Below are positions 8,914 through 17,332 of a stretch of 64,000 nt of DNA, in pieces (positions within the stretch are counted from its first letter, which is position 1; each line of letters begins with the position of its first letter). The stretch is taken from assembly GCF_019972315.1 (NCBI RefSeq), contig NZ_BLIZ01000001.1:310001-374000 (forward strand). The letters run 5' to 3'. A program made the position numbers and the translations under genes. The notes under the pieces are model-generated. The model was not told the DNA's origin, did no database searches, and worked only from the letters and a program-made list of their open reading frames with translations. Source of the DNA: Geobacter sp. AOG1. Its GTDB lineage: Bacteria; Desulfobacterota; Desulfuromonadia; Geobacterales; Geobacteraceae.

Positions 8914-10230
8914 ATGCCTAAGATGAAGTTTGACAAACGCAGTATTGACAAGCTTCCACTGACTGACAAGGGGCAGGTAGACTACTTCGACACCGAGACA
9001 CCTGGGCTATGCTTGCGGGTAGGTATGACTGCAAAAACCTTCTTTGCCAAGACCGATATTCGTGATGCAAAGAAGAAGACGGGCTACCGGACAGCAAAGA
9101 AAACCCTTGGCCGGTATGGTGACATTACCTTGGAAGAAGCAAAGCGGATGATGGAAGGCCGGACAGAGATGAAGGACGGGCAAAAGGTTTTTGTCCCTGG
9201 TGCACGGATGGAGATGAAAAGCGGCCCCATTACCGACAATGGCGCGACTGTCACCCTGGACGACATGCTGGACTTCTATTTCACCGAGAAGAAACGCAAA
9301 AAAGATGGGTTGCCCCATAAAGCCGCAACAGTAAAAGGATACACCCGCATTATTCAGCGGCACTTTGAAACTTGGCTTCCCCTTACCTTGCCGGAGGTCG
9401 TCAAGCTGACACCGGAAATGGTGATAGAACGGCACAAGCAGATTGCCGGAGAGCACGGCGCGTATGGTGCACGTAATGCCTTCGTCATGCTCACGGCGAT
9501 CATCAACTATGCAATCATTCGTCACCCTGGCGTAATTACCACAAATCCCCTGAACGTCCTACGCTTGGGGAGCCACATGAAGAAGATAGAGGCGCGGAAA
9601 GATAAACTTGAGGGAAACGATTTCAAGGCTTTCTATGATGGTATCCAGAAATTTAACGAGATCACTCGCGACGCCTACCTTGTTTGTCTCTACCAGGGAC
9701 TAAGGAGCGAAGAGGCCGCCGGATTGAAATGGGAGTACGTCGAAAACGGCAAGCGGTTGGGTGGGATTGACCTTGAGAAAAAGGAAATGATTATCCCCGA
9801 CACCAAGAATCGGCAGCCGTTATGCGCCCCCCTATGCCTTCAGTCCCTTACAATCCTCAAGCGGAGACAGGAACAAAACCCCGAAGGAACTCAATTTGTG
9901 TTCCCCTCCCTCCTTCGGCCTCAATGTCTGAACAAGACCGGCCACGTCCGACTTATGGCGGCAGAACTCAAGGCAAAGACCGGCCTACAGATAACCGTAC
10001 ATGGTCTACGTCGAACCTTCATCACCACGGCGCGGAGGCTCAAAATATTTGAGGATGCGGAGCGCCTGACAAACCACGTTGACAGCACCGTAACAGGCAA
10101 GCACTACGATGGAACGAACGTCGACGACCTACGGAAACCGCTCCAGATCATAGCAAATGAGATCGAGCGGCTGATGGTTGAAGGCGTTGGAGCGAAGGTT
10201 ATTCAGTTGACGGCAGCACAAGGCGAGTAA
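8914..10230 (+). CDS. Tyrosine recombinase (phage-type integrase)
   Basis: The 438-residue integrase catalyses integration and excision of the element. The N-terminus (residues 1-100, KRSIDKLPLTDKGQVDYFDTETPGLCLRV) resembles the DUF4102 arm-binding domain of P4-type integrases, followed by a core-binding domain (about 110-210). Catalytic residues are visible: the first Arg in YQGLRSEEAAGLKW near 262, HGLRR near 363, a His in TNHVDS near 388 and the Tyr in GKHYDG near 396. The ATG at 8914 is chosen because GGAGG sits at 8904-8908, overlapping the alternative ATG at 8902. Its position just inside attL is standard for such elements. Confidence 0.92.
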   Translation: MPKMKFDKRSIDKLPLTDKGQVDYFDTETPGLCLRVGMTAKTFFAKTDIRDAKKKTGYRTAKKTLGRYGDITLEEAKRMMEGRTEMKDGQKVFVPGARMEMKSGPITDNGATVTLDDMLDFYFTEKKRKKDGLPHKAATVKGYTRIIQRHFETWLPLTLPEVVKLTPEMVIERHKQIAGEHGAYGARNAFVMLTAIINYAIIRHPGVITTNPLNVLRLGSHMKKIEARKDKLEGNDFKAFYDGIQKFNEITRDAYLVCLYQGLRSEEAAGLKWEYVENGKRLGGIDLEKKEMIIPDTKNRQPLCAPLCLQSLTILKRRQEQNPEGTQFVFPSLLRPQCLNKTGHVRLMAAELKAKTGLQITVHGLRRTFITTARRLKIFEDAERLTNHVDSTVTGKHYDGTNVDDLRKPLQIIANEIERLMVEGVGAKVIQLTAAQGE

Positions 10231-10323
10231 CCCACTTCACGGGGATAGGGGGCACCTGATAAGCCGGTTATCCTGGCCGGTTTCCCCGTGATACTGCACA
10301 GGAGCGCTACAGGAGGCGCTAAA

Positions 10324-11466
10324 ATGGAACTACCAAGAGAATGGTATAGCATTACCGATCTAACAGAACGTTGGGAATGCTCGCGAGAAGACATTGAACA
10401 CCTATTCGAATCAAAGCACCTGTATCCTTGCTGCCGGTTCAAGACCCCAATCAATGCGCGCCTTCTTGCTGAAGGGGCTGACGGAATGGTGGTGTCAAAA
10501 CAAATTGTCCGTATAGAAGGACAGCATGTGATCATAGATTATGACCTCATTGAGTGGAAGTGGAATGGTGGCGATATCAGCAGCTGCCGTCTTTACAGCC
10601 AGGAGCGAGACCAGTTTTTCTTGGCAGTTAATCACCAGATTAAAAAAACCGAACTCATTGTAACGAAAAAAGCTGTGCTTCGGTTTGAGGTTGAAAATAA
10701 TACAAAGGCCGACACAGACGACACGAAGAGCCTTTTTAAACGAGGCGAAGGGATGCAATACTGCACGCTTGAAGAAGCTGCAGAACTACTTTCAAACAAG
10801 CCCACACCTGAATGGTTGCTTCAACAAATGGTTTCCCCTGATATAGGTGATGACAAACTCCCTGGATCATTCCCCACCCCCTCTGTCTACTTTGGAGAAC
10901 CGATCCTGCTAAGGGCGAGGAATACAGAACCAGCATTGTTTTCTGGTTGGTTCAACGTGGAAGGGATGGAGGAAGTAGGCAAGCTGCGTAATGGAGAAAT
11001 CTGCTTTGACCACTCTTCACGGTATCTGTGCCTCACGCGGGATAACGAAAGGTATATTCCTGAAGGTCAGTTAAAAATCCCCGTCTCAAAGCTGCATATT
11101 CAGAAAGAAGAACTCGAACTTTTTGCTCGGTTGACCGGGCGAGAAATTGAAATCCTGTTCAATCCACCATCCCCAGCAAGCGAAGCAGCTAGAACGTTGA
11201 AATCGAGACAGACGGCCGAAGTAGATGGCATAGTCGAAAAGATCATGGAAACGATTAATGGTTTGGTGCAGACAGCAGCCAAGAGCCGAAGCAACGACAG
11301 GACCATAAATCACATTCGGATAATAAAAGAGGCTGGTGTACCACCCGAAAAGTTTGATTCCGTCCGGGAAAAGGTGAAACGCGAAATCAAAGCGAAATAT
11401 GAAGCTGTAGGGTTTAAACCCTTGTCGAGACGGCCAAAAGACAATGACCCCTACTTTCTCCCGTAA
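10324..11466 (+). CDS. Hypothetical protein of the integrated element
   Basis: The 380-residue protein is not recognised. Its first 40 residues (WYSITDLTERWECSREDIEHLFESKHLYP) look like a small helix-turn-helix of the AlpA/MerR style. The C-terminal quarter is charged and helical (TAEVDGIVEKIMETINGL, REKVKREIKAKYEAVG) and could be a second DNA-binding or oligomerisation helix set. An AGGAGG ribosome site at 10311-10316 fixes the ATG at 10324. It stands alone between the integrase and a terminator at 11515, so it may be a regulator of the element. No catalytic motif is visible. Confidence 0.6.
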   Translation: MELPREWYSITDLTERWECSREDIEHLFESKHLYPCCRFKTPINARLLAEGADGMVVSKQIVRIEGQHVIIDYDLIEWKWNGGDISSCRLYSQERDQFFLAVNHQIKKTELIVTKKAVLRFEVENNTKADTDDTKSLFKRGEGMQYCTLEEAAELLSNKPTPEWLLQQMVSPDIGDDKLPGSFPTPSVYFGEPILLRARNTEPALFSGWFNVEGMEEVGKLRNGEICFDHSSRYLCLTRDNERYIPEGQLKIPVSKLHIQKEELELFARLTGREIEILFNPPSPASEAARTLKSRQTAEVDGIVEKIMETINGLVQTAAKSRSNDRTINHIRIIKEAGVPPEKFDSVREKVKREIKAKYEAVGFKPLSRRPKDNDPYFLP

Positions 11467-11514
11467 GGTACACTACAAGGTCATTCGATAAGGTATAAGG
11501 TACCTTCTGCGCAA

Positions 11515-11550
11515 CTCCCCCTTAACTCATTGAGTTTTGGGGGTTTTTTG
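11515..11550 (+). terminator. Rho-independent terminator
   Basis: CCCCC and GGGGG arms, extended by AACTCA pairing with TGAGTT, are followed by TTTTTTG. It closes the integrase/10324 transcription unit before the AlpA-like gene. Confidence 0.75.
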
Positions 11551-11643
11551 TTGTCTTTTCATCGACAAACCCCTCCGCGTCGTTCTATGGTTTTCGCAAC
11601 GAATAGGGTGGCCACCCAAAACAACTAAACACAGGAGCGGAAA

Positions 11644-11847
11644 ATGGAAAAGCTCAACCTGAATGAAGTCGAGGCAGCGGAAAGATACGGCCTCAGTGTT
11701 CATTGGTTTCGTCGGGCAAGATGGGCGGGTGGTGGTCCGCAGTTTATCAAAATGGGATCAAAGGTTCTGTACCCGATAGCCGAAACCGACGCCTTCTTTA
11801 AGTCTCGCATGAGGTCAAGCACCAGCGACCCCGGCCAAGCTGCGTAG
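11644..11847 (+). CDS. AlpA/excisionase-like helix-turn-helix protein
   Basis: The 67-residue protein matches the HTH_17 pattern: LNEVEAAERYGLSVHWFRRARWAGGGPQFIKMGSKVLYPIAETDAFF, in which a helix-turn-helix is followed by a wing containing GGGPxxIKxGSKVxY. Such proteins act as AlpA activators or excisionases (Xis) in satellites and prophages. The ribosome site is ACAGGAGCG. It is the first gene of the replication module, and a second protein of the same fold is encoded at 17329-17535. The specific role, excision or transcription control, is inferred. Confidence 0.75.
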   Translation: MEKLNLNEVEAAERYGLSVHWFRRARWAGGGPQFIKMGSKVLYPIAETDAFFKSRMRSSTSDPGQAA

Positions 11848-11856
11848 GGGGCGACC

Positions 11857-12120
11857 ATGAGACCAGCAGAAGAACTGAAATTCACCACCGACCAGATCGA
11901 CGTTGCCGCAGCCATAAGTGTGGCCACCGGTCACTCTCCGGCTGTTTACCCTGGGAAACGCTTGATGATGTTTGACTTCCCAAGGACAGAAGAAGTGGTT
12001 CAAGCCGCTGCAAACTTCGCCGCTGGCAGTCTTGTGCTTTCCGCCTCACAGCTCTTGAAATGCAGGAGCGGTCTCTATCGTCGGATGAGAGAGGCGGAGG
12101 CAGCAGGGGGTGTAAGGTGA
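11857..12120 (+). CDS. Small DUF5659-like protein
   Basis: The 87-residue protein follows the DUF5659 layout as I remember it: F-T-T-D followed by an AAA helix (KFTTDQIDVAAAISVATG), a beta pair ending in MMFDFPRTEEV, a second helix, then a C-terminal LKCRSGLYRRMREAE helix. Function is unknown. It sits between the AlpA-like gene and the replication genes. Its TGA overlaps the GTG start of the next gene, so they are translationally coupled. A protein of similar design lies outside the element at 26714-26995. Confidence 0.55.
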   Translation: MRPAEELKFTTDQIDVAAAISVATGHSPAVYPGKRLMMFDFPRTEEVVQAAANFAAGSLVLSASQLLKCRSGLYRRMREAEAAGGVR

Positions 12121-12779
12121 CAAGCTATGGTGGATGGATACCACTACATAAAGGGCTTGTCCGCGAGCTTCCCCACAACAGGGCATACACAAGGCTTGAG
12201 GCCATGTTTTCCCTCTCTCTGGACTATGACCAGGGGAATACAGTGACGGTGCGTGGTTATGCCGACCAGTGGAGATGGTCTCGCGGCAAGGTCGAACGAT
12301 TTTTTTGTGAGATCGGAGTGGAAATCACTTACCCGCAAAACACCACGGATTTAAGGAATCAGCGCGGACATATAATGATGCCAAACCCGAGCCAAAAACG
12401 GACCAATAACGGACAAATAAAAGCTATTGATTCCAAGTGGTTGTCACGTGAAGCAGACATAAAACGGGCCAATGACGAGCCAAAAACGGGCCAATCGCAA
12501 GGCACTACTATAAAACCTAAACCTAAACCAACTTCTATACCGACCATCGAAGAAGTCAAAACCTATTGCCTTGAGAGAAATAAAGGTGTCGACCCTCAGC
12601 GGTGGTTTGATTTCTACGAGGCAAAAGGCTGGATGATTGGCAAAAATAGTATGAAGGATTGGAAGGCAGCGGTAAGGACCTGGGAAAAAGGTGCAGAGCC
12701 AGCACCACAACCGCAAGCGTTGCCTGATAACTCATACATGAATGACCCCGCTTACCAAGGGGGAAACTATGCAGCCTAG
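12117..12779 (+). CDS. DnaD-like phage replication / helicase-loader protein
   Basis: From the GTG at 12117 (GTGA overlap with the upstream stop) the protein has 220 residues. The N-terminus (GGWIPLHKGLVRELPHNRAYTRLEAMFSLSL) has the look of a winged-helix replication initiator domain. A basic, Gln/Lys-rich linker follows. The C-terminus VDPQRWFDFYEAKGWMIGKNSMKDWKAAVRTWEK is the tail motif of phage DnaD-like proteins (YxxxGWxxGKNxMxDWxxAxRxW). It overlaps the DnaB-type helicase gene by 11 bp, which supports a role in loading that helicase at the element's origin. An earlier in-frame ATG at 12060 lies wholly inside the upstream gene and is disfavoured. Confidence 0.75.
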   Translation: MTSYGGWIPLHKGLVRELPHNRAYTRLEAMFSLSLDYDQGNTVTVRGYADQWRWSRGKVERFFCEIGVEITYPQNTTDLRNQRGHIMMPNPSQKRTNNGQIKAIDSKWLSREADIKRANDEPKTGQSQGTTIKPKPKPTSIPTIEEVKTYCLERNKGVDPQRWFDFYEAKGWMIGKNSMKDWKAAVRTWEKGAEPAPQPQALPDNSYMNDPAYQGGNYAA

Positions 12780-14115
12780 AACTCCTGAGATCATTCAAGA
12801 TGCCATAATCGGCTCCCTTATCACCTGGCCAGGGGAACGCGAAACGGTTGCTTCTATCCTCCAGGCGTCGGACTTCATCTCAGGAAAGCACCGGGCTGTT
12901 TACGAATGGATGCTTTCCTCTTCTACCTATGACCTCGTAACTCTCGCCCACGCCATGAGCAGCAAGGTATCAGCCGGGGAACTGGTGGAATGGATGAGCG
13001 TTGAAAGCACTTCCGCATTTCTCCCCCGCTACTGCCGGGAGTTGAAAGAGGAAGCTAACCGGGTACGTCTTCACGACCTCAGCGCCAATATACGAGCCAT
13101 GTTTGCGGATGGCCGGCCCTACCTTGAAATACGTGAGCACGTTGAATCGACCCTTGCACAAATGACAGTCGGAACAAAGCGCAAGACAATGTTGAGCGCT
13201 GCCGATCTTGCCAGTCAGGCTTACACACGGGTCGAAAAGAGGTATGAGCGGAAAGGAGAGTTGACCGGCATTCCCTACGGCTGGCCAGACCTGGACAACA
13301 AGACCAACGGGATGCACCGGGGGGATTTAATTATCATCGCCGGTCGTCCCTCCATGGGAAAGACCGCCTTTGCTCTCAACATCTTTGAGGCTGTGACCAG
13401 TAACGGTTATCGTGGCGCCTTCTTCTCCCTGGAGATGGGAACGGATCAGGTAATGGACCGCATGACCGCCAGTGTGGGACGGGTGAAGTATGGGAACATC
13501 CGGAGCGGGATGCTTGAACAAGAGCGTGACGAATGGCAACGATTCCAGTCAGCATGTGAACGGATGAACCGCCACACCATGATGATTGACGATACGCCGA
13601 GCCTATCCCTTGCCGACCTCAAGAGCAGATGCAGGAAGCTCAAAGCAGAGGAAGGGCTTGACCTCGTGGTGGTCGACTACCTCCAGTTGATGAAGATTCC
13701 GGCCAAAGAAAACCGGGTCCAGGCGATAGGGGAGATCAGCCGTGGTTTAAAATTGCTTGCCAGGGAGCTGGACTTTGCCGTCATAGCCATTTCCCAACTT
13801 AGCCGAGGGGTAGACAGCCGTATAGACAAGCGACCCACCATGAGCGATTTACGGGATTCAGGAGAACTTGAACAGGATGCAGACGTTATCCTCTTTCCCT
13901 TCCGACCAGCGGCATACTGCGACAAGTGCCGGGACCGGAAAAACGACAGCGATCATGACAGCACAAAGCACAACATGGTTGCTGAGATCATCATCGAGAA
14001 GCAGCGCAACGGGGAGCGCAACACATCATTGCCAATGGTATGGCTTGGGCAGTTCCAACGGTTCGAACAGCGAAAAAATTTCATCACAGGTCAAAGACAG
14101 GAGACAGGGAAATGA
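12769..14115 (+). CDS. DnaB-like replicative DNA helicase
   Basis: The 448-residue protein has a DnaB N-terminal domain (TPEIIQDAIIGSLITWPGE through about residue 100) and a RecA-like helicase domain. Walker A GRPSMGKT is near residue 191, Walker B VVVDYLQLM near 300, and ISQLSRGVDSR with DLRDSGELEQDADVI after it. It would unwind DNA for autonomous replication of the excised element. A CDKC pair near 382 (YCDKCRDRK) is unusual. The ATG at 12769 with AAGGGGGA before it is preferred over 12742. It ends in an ATGA overlap with the next small gene. Confidence 0.9.
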   Translation: MQPRTPEIIQDAIIGSLITWPGERETVASILQASDFISGKHRAVYEWMLSSSTYDLVTLAHAMSSKVSAGELVEWMSVESTSAFLPRYCRELKEEANRVRLHDLSANIRAMFADGRPYLEIREHVESTLAQMTVGTKRKTMLSAADLASQAYTRVEKRYERKGELTGIPYGWPDLDNKTNGMHRGDLIIIAGRPSMGKTAFALNIFEAVTSNGYRGAFFSLEMGTDQVMDRMTASVGRVKYGNIRSGMLEQERDEWQRFQSACERMNRHTMMIDDTPSLSLADLKSRCRKLKAEEGLDLVVVDYLQLMKIPAKENRVQAIGEISRGLKLLARELDFAVIAISQLSRGVDSRIDKRPTMSDLRDSGELEQDADVILFPFRPAAYCDKCRDRKNDSDHDSTKHNMVAEIIIEKQRNGERNTSLPMVWLGQFQRFEQRKNFITGQRQETGK

Positions 14116-14297
14116 CAACTATCACCGTTATCAACAACACAGAGAAGGCGGGGAAATGCAGCAAAGGTTCTTGCGAAGGGTTTCTGCTGGACTGGCTCCA
14201 CGAAGCTCACAAGGCTTCACAAATCGGCAATGTAAGGAGGGCCGCGCTTATCCTTAACAACCTATTGGAGCATATGGGTAGGAATTTAGCTGCGTAG
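14112..14297 (+). CDS. Small protein with a GKCSKGSC motif
   Basis: This 61-residue protein starts at an ATG that overlaps the helicase stop (ATGA), so it is translationally coupled. It begins MTTITVINNTEKAGKCSKGSC and continues with an amphipathic helix. The GKCS and Cys-rich opening is shared with the next gene's GKCSGC, and the two look like diverged paralogues. The cysteines might bind a metal. No known family is recognised. Confidence 0.55.
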   Translation: MTTITVINNTEKAGKCSKGSCEGFLLDWLHEAHKASQIGNVRRAALILNNLLEHMGRNLAA

Positions 14298-14328
14298 GGA
14301 AATGGATATCCAACGGAAGGAGTACGGC

Positions 14329-14526
14329 ATGGCGAAGGTTATTTCCATAAATAAAGACAAGAAGGAACACGGGAAATGCAGCGGTTGCATGAATGAGGTT
14401 TTCTATCTTGAGAAGGCAGTTACCGCGCTTTCCGGTCTGCAAGGCGGAAAGCTGAAGGAAGCAGAGGCAGCGCTTCAAGACCTTTTGACGGACGTGGAAA
14501 CGGTCCTTGCCGGCGGCGAAATCTAA
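14329..14526 (+). CDS. Small protein with a GKCSGC motif
   Basis: The 65-residue protein begins MAKVISINKDKKEHGKCSGC and continues in a helical, Leu/Ala/Glu-rich tail (YLEKAVTALSGLQGGKLKEAEAAL). The ATG at 14329 is preferred because GGAAGGAG stands about 7 bases before it; an upstream ATG at 14302 lacks a site. The Cys motif and length resemble the preceding protein. The pair may be small metal-binding or adaptor proteins of the replication module. Function unknown. Confidence 0.5.
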   Translation: MAKVISINKDKKEHGKCSGCMNEVFYLEKAVTALSGLQGGKLKEAEAALQDLLTDVETVLAGGEI

Positions 14527-14549
14527 AAAAATCATGAAAGGAGAGTGAC

Positions 14550-15071
14550 ATGGAACCAAAATTGATGGCAGCGATCAGGAAGCTCGAAGCTCACCACAAG
14601 GAAAGCATTGAAGGGTTGGCCAAACTCGAAGAACAGCTTCCTCTCGTGCTGGCAGGTTGGGCATTGGGGGATTTTTCGGACGGTGATTTATCGGAGCATC
14701 GCACCGCGATTGTGCAACTTCGACAGATCGTTTCTTATCCGTGGCAAGAAGCTACAGAGCCGTTGACAGCGCGGCTGAAAGCAATCCGCCTGGAACGGCA
14801 GAGGAAGCAAGGGGCTGTGCAGGCTGTTACCGCTGAACAGGCATTCCGCAAGACGTTCAATCAGCTTCGCATGACTCCTGCCGATAACCCCTTGTGGGAA
14901 AGGGCGAGGGAGGAAGCACGAGGACCGGAACACCACCGCGCCGTTGAAGCCCTTGAGCGGTTTTGGAGTCATTTCCAAATGGCGGATTACCACTTCAAGC
15001 CTGGCTCACCAAGCTTCGATGAGTATTGCAACAGTAACGGCCTGCCGGCTATGGATACCAACATTCAATAA
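14550..15071 (+). CDS. Hypothetical helical protein of the element
   Basis: The 173-residue protein has a clear AAAGGAGAG ribosome site. It is predicted to be almost entirely helical (IRKLEAHHKESIEGLAKLEEQLPLVLAG, ERQRKQGAVQAVTAEQAFRKTFNQL), with coiled-coil-like heptads and no signal peptide or membrane segment. It precedes a larger helical protein and the small terminase gene by a few bases each, so it belongs to the late or packaging part of the operon. I do not recognise a family. Confidence 0.5.
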   Translation: MEPKLMAAIRKLEAHHKESIEGLAKLEEQLPLVLAGWALGDFSDGDLSEHRTAIVQLRQIVSYPWQEATEPLTARLKAIRLERQRKQGAVQAVTAEQAFRKTFNQLRMTPADNPLWERAREEARGPEHHRAVEALERFWSHFQMADYHFKPGSPSFDEYCNSNGLPAMDTNIQ

Positions 15072-15083
15072 AGGAGGCCCGTC

Positions 15084-16085
15084 ATGGCCGATACATCGTC
15101 AATCTGGCAATCGAATAATACAGCTTTCTCGGAACTGAAGGGGGAAGCGCTCGCAGCACTGAACCGGCTCGAATCGGCAGCCAGGGCGCAAGTTTACAAC
15201 AAGGTGGAGTATAAAGACCCTGGCGATATTCACACCCCCGGCCACTACGAGCCGATCGACATTAACTCCTTGCCTACCGTGGATGAAGTTATGTCAAAGG
15301 TCAACAGCATCAAGCCGGACATGTTCCCCGAAGCTCCCCGTGCTGATGATCTGGCGAAGTACAAAAAGCACGTCTGGGAATCAACCCAACTGGATACCAT
15401 TCAGGCAACCCTCATGTCCTATATTTCTTCCATGGGGATGCCGTCGCAGGAGTTTCAGGACAGTATCTTCAATGAAGACAAAGAACGGCGACAGAAAGCG
15501 TTGAACGACAGTATTGATCTGATTAAGGCGCAGACTTCCGCACGTGGGTTTAAGTACGCCACTGGCCAGACTAACGCCCTGATTGCCGACCTTATCCAGA
15601 AAGACCAGTTCGACAGGGAGAATTTAAATCGGGAAATTGACAAGCTCATGACGCAGTGGGCAACGACCAACCTTCAGTTTGCGCTTCAGCAGGGGGCCTC
15701 TGTGGAAGTGGCGCATATGGACTTTGCCCACAAATACGCGATCACCTTCCGGGAGCTCTACATGACGCAGCTTAACGGCATTCTGGAGAAGTTCAGAATC
15801 CAAGTGCAGCAGGAGCTTTCCAAGCTTGACGCCGTGGTGAGGATTGTCGGAGCGAGGGCGGACGTGCTCAATGCCAATGCAGGGATTGTCGGGAAAGAGG
15901 ACGCGGCATGGCACGAAAAGAACCGCCTGGAGATCACCGAGGCTTTGGGCCGTTACAGCACCGCAGTTCAGGCCATGCTCGGTCAGGGAACTATCGAGAT
16001 CAATGCTTCTGCCAAATTCGCCGAGGTTGCTACAGGCTTGGCGCAATCGGTTACAAACTCGGTTCTTGGCCTCTCGTCAAAATAG
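15084..16085 (+). CDS. Hypothetical protein, possibly virion-associated
   Basis: The 333-residue protein is rich in Ala, Gln and Asn and long helices, with a GHYEPIDINSLPTVDEV segment near 50 and a C-terminal small-residue tail (INASAKFAEVATGLAQSVTNSVLGLSSK). Phage structural or DNA-ejection proteins often have this composition, and the gene sits directly before the terminase small subunit. AAGGAGG precedes the ATG. Assignment as a virion component is an inference from composition and position only. If true it would be unusual for a minimal satellite. Confidence 0.4.
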   Translation: MADTSSIWQSNNTAFSELKGEALAALNRLESAARAQVYNKVEYKDPGDIHTPGHYEPIDINSLPTVDEVMSKVNSIKPDMFPEAPRADDLAKYKKHVWESTQLDTIQATLMSYISSMGMPSQEFQDSIFNEDKERRQKALNDSIDLIKAQTSARGFKYATGQTNALIADLIQKDQFDRENLNREIDKLMTQWATTNLQFALQQGASVEVAHMDFAHKYAITFRELYMTQLNGILEKFRIQVQQELSKLDAVVRIVGARADVLNANAGIVGKEDAAWHEKNRLEITEALGRYSTAVQAMLGQGTIEINASAKFAEVATGLAQSVTNSVLGLSSK

Positions 16086-16097
16086 TGGAGGTGTGAA

Positions 16098-16571
16098 ATG
16101 ACCCCTAAACAGGAGTTATTCGTCGTAGAGTATCTGAAGGACCTGAACGCAACTCAGGCCGCTATCCGTGCGGGGTACAGTGCAAAGACGGCACGACAGA
16201 TAGCTGAAGAAAACTTGTCAAAACCTTACATCATGGCCGCAATCAACGAAGCGAAGAAGGAGCGCATCGAGGAAGTCAAGCTTGATGCCAATTACGTGCT
16301 CACCAACCTTCAGAAAGTCGTTGAACGCTGCATGCAGGCGGTCCCTGTATTGAAAAAGGAAGGCGGTGAATGGGTAGAGACAGGAGAGTTCCGATTCGAT
16401 TCTTCCGGGGCAAACAGAGCATTGGAGCTGATCGGCAAACACAACAAGATGTTCACCGATGTTGTTGAGATGAACAACTTTGACAATTTGACCGAGGAAC
16501 AACTGTTCGAGAGAATCGCCAAGCTGCATGAAAAGCTGGGTTTCGGGGTCTTGCTCCCTAAGAAATCCTAA
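16098..16571 (+). CDS. Phage terminase small subunit
   Basis: The 157-residue protein opens with MTPKQELFVVEYLKDLNATQAAIRAGYSAKTARQIAEENLSKP in which the helix-turn-helix of the Terminase_2 family is plain (LNATQAAIRAGYS). A C-terminal helical part follows (ANRALELIGKHNKMF). Small subunits recognise the packaging site and recruit the ATPase/nuclease large subunit. No large subunit is encoded here, so in a satellite it would redirect a helper phage's packaging machinery. It ends the first long plus-strand operon and is followed by a terminator at 16713. Confidence 0.85.
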   Translation: MTPKQELFVVEYLKDLNATQAAIRAGYSAKTARQIAEENLSKPYIMAAINEAKKERIEEVKLDANYVLTNLQKVVERCMQAVPVLKKEGGEWVETGEFRFDSSGANRALELIGKHNKMFTDVVEMNNFDNLTEEQLFERIAKLHEKLGFGVLLPKKS

Positions 16572-16712
16572 GATTTTCCTGACAAAGCCTGACATCCTGG
16601 ATTTCGTCAAGGTAGTTTTCAAAGCAGTACGCGCGCGCGTATATGTCGGAAAACTCCCAACCTTCTCTGTTCGAGTGTTCAGAATTATACTTCAACGATT
16701 CATCAAGACCAC

Positions 16713-16745
16713 CGGGGGCGTCGTGAATAGCGACCCCCTTTTTTG
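16713..16745 (+). terminator. Rho-independent terminator after terS
   Basis: GGGG and GTCG pair with CGAC and CCCC, with a small internal bulge, and are followed by six Ts. The 140 bases between the terS stop and this hairpin hold no gene that I can support. Confidence 0.65.
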
Positions 16746-16786
16746 TACTCGTTTCCCGCAATGCCCCTGCATTCCCTAAGTCAGGT

Positions 16787-16805
16787 GTTCATAATAATTA
16801 TGAAC
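16787..16805. promoter_or_regulatory. Perfect palindrome, candidate operator
   Basis: GTTCATAATAATTATGAAC has 9-bp perfectly inverted arms around a single A. It lies 30 bp upstream of the -35 box of the next promoter, in an AT-rich stretch. It may be the binding site of one of the AlpA-like proteins or a repressor. Confidence 0.55.
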
Positions 16806-16835
16806 ATAACTATTTGATATTATTAAATAAAAAGC

Positions 16836-16865
16836 TTGACATGGGTTTATTGAAAGGGATATAAC
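16836..16865 (+). promoter_or_regulatory. Predicted sigma-70 promoter for the second small-gene module
   Basis: TTGACA at 16836-16841 and TATAAC at 16860-16865 are separated by 18 bp. It is 36 bp before the start at 16902 and downstream of a terminator and a palindrome. Confidence 0.6.
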
Positions 16866-16901
16866 GGCAACATATTAAATTCAATTCTGGAGGGTATCAT
16901 C

Positions 16902-17174
16902 ATGCAGACAATTCAGCGTTACGGAATGGCTTTAAAATCAATCGGGGACACGATGGAAAGGGCGCATCTGCTTCTAGGGGCGCTTTCTGATCGGTGCGGT
17001 AGCAGCGCAGTCATGTTTTCAGAGCTTTCAGGTCAGGGCATAGACATGAAACCGGAACAGTCACTTGAGGTATCGGAATTGCTTTACGAGCTCGGTCACA
17101 CATTGGGCTTTGTTTCTGAGTCCCTGGAAACCCAAAAAGACCGACTTTGCCGCTGTCTTGAATCTTCCAAATGA
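16902..17174 (+). CDS. Small hypothetical protein
   Basis: The 90-residue protein is predicted to be helical (YGMALKSIGDTMERAHLLLGAL, SLEVSELLYELGHTLGFVSESLE) with two cysteines near the end (CRC). TGGAGGG precedes its ATG. It is the first gene of a short operon controlled by the promoter at 16836, with the palindrome upstream, so it is likely expressed separately from the replication and packaging genes. No family recognised. Confidence 0.55.
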   Translation: MQTIQRYGMALKSIGDTMERAHLLLGALSDRCGSSAVMFSELSGQGIDMKPEQSLEVSELLYELGHTLGFVSESLETQKDRLCRCLESSK

Positions 17175-17185
17175 CAGGAGGGGTT

Positions 17186-17332
17186 ATGAAAAAGCTTGCC
17201 TTCGTATCACTGGCACTGCACACCATGACGGAGAACAAGATCACCCTCGAACTTCCCGAACAGCAGGGGCTTCTTGAAATCCTCGAAGACGCATATATTG
17301 AATTACGGGCGAAAGGACTTGTCCGGAAATGA
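17186..17332 (+). CDS. 48-residue small protein
   Basis: A perfect AGGAGGGG ribosome site precedes the ATG, and the stop overlaps the start of the next gene as ATGA. The sequence begins MKKLAFVSLALHTMTENK and continues as a helical, acidic segment (LPEQQGLLEILEDAYIELRAKG). It is not hydrophobic enough for a secure signal peptide. The tight coupling suggests a partner or regulator of the downstream AlpA-like protein. No family recognised. Confidence 0.55.
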   Translation: MKKLAFVSLALHTMTENKITLELPEQQGLLEILEDAYIELRAKGLVRK

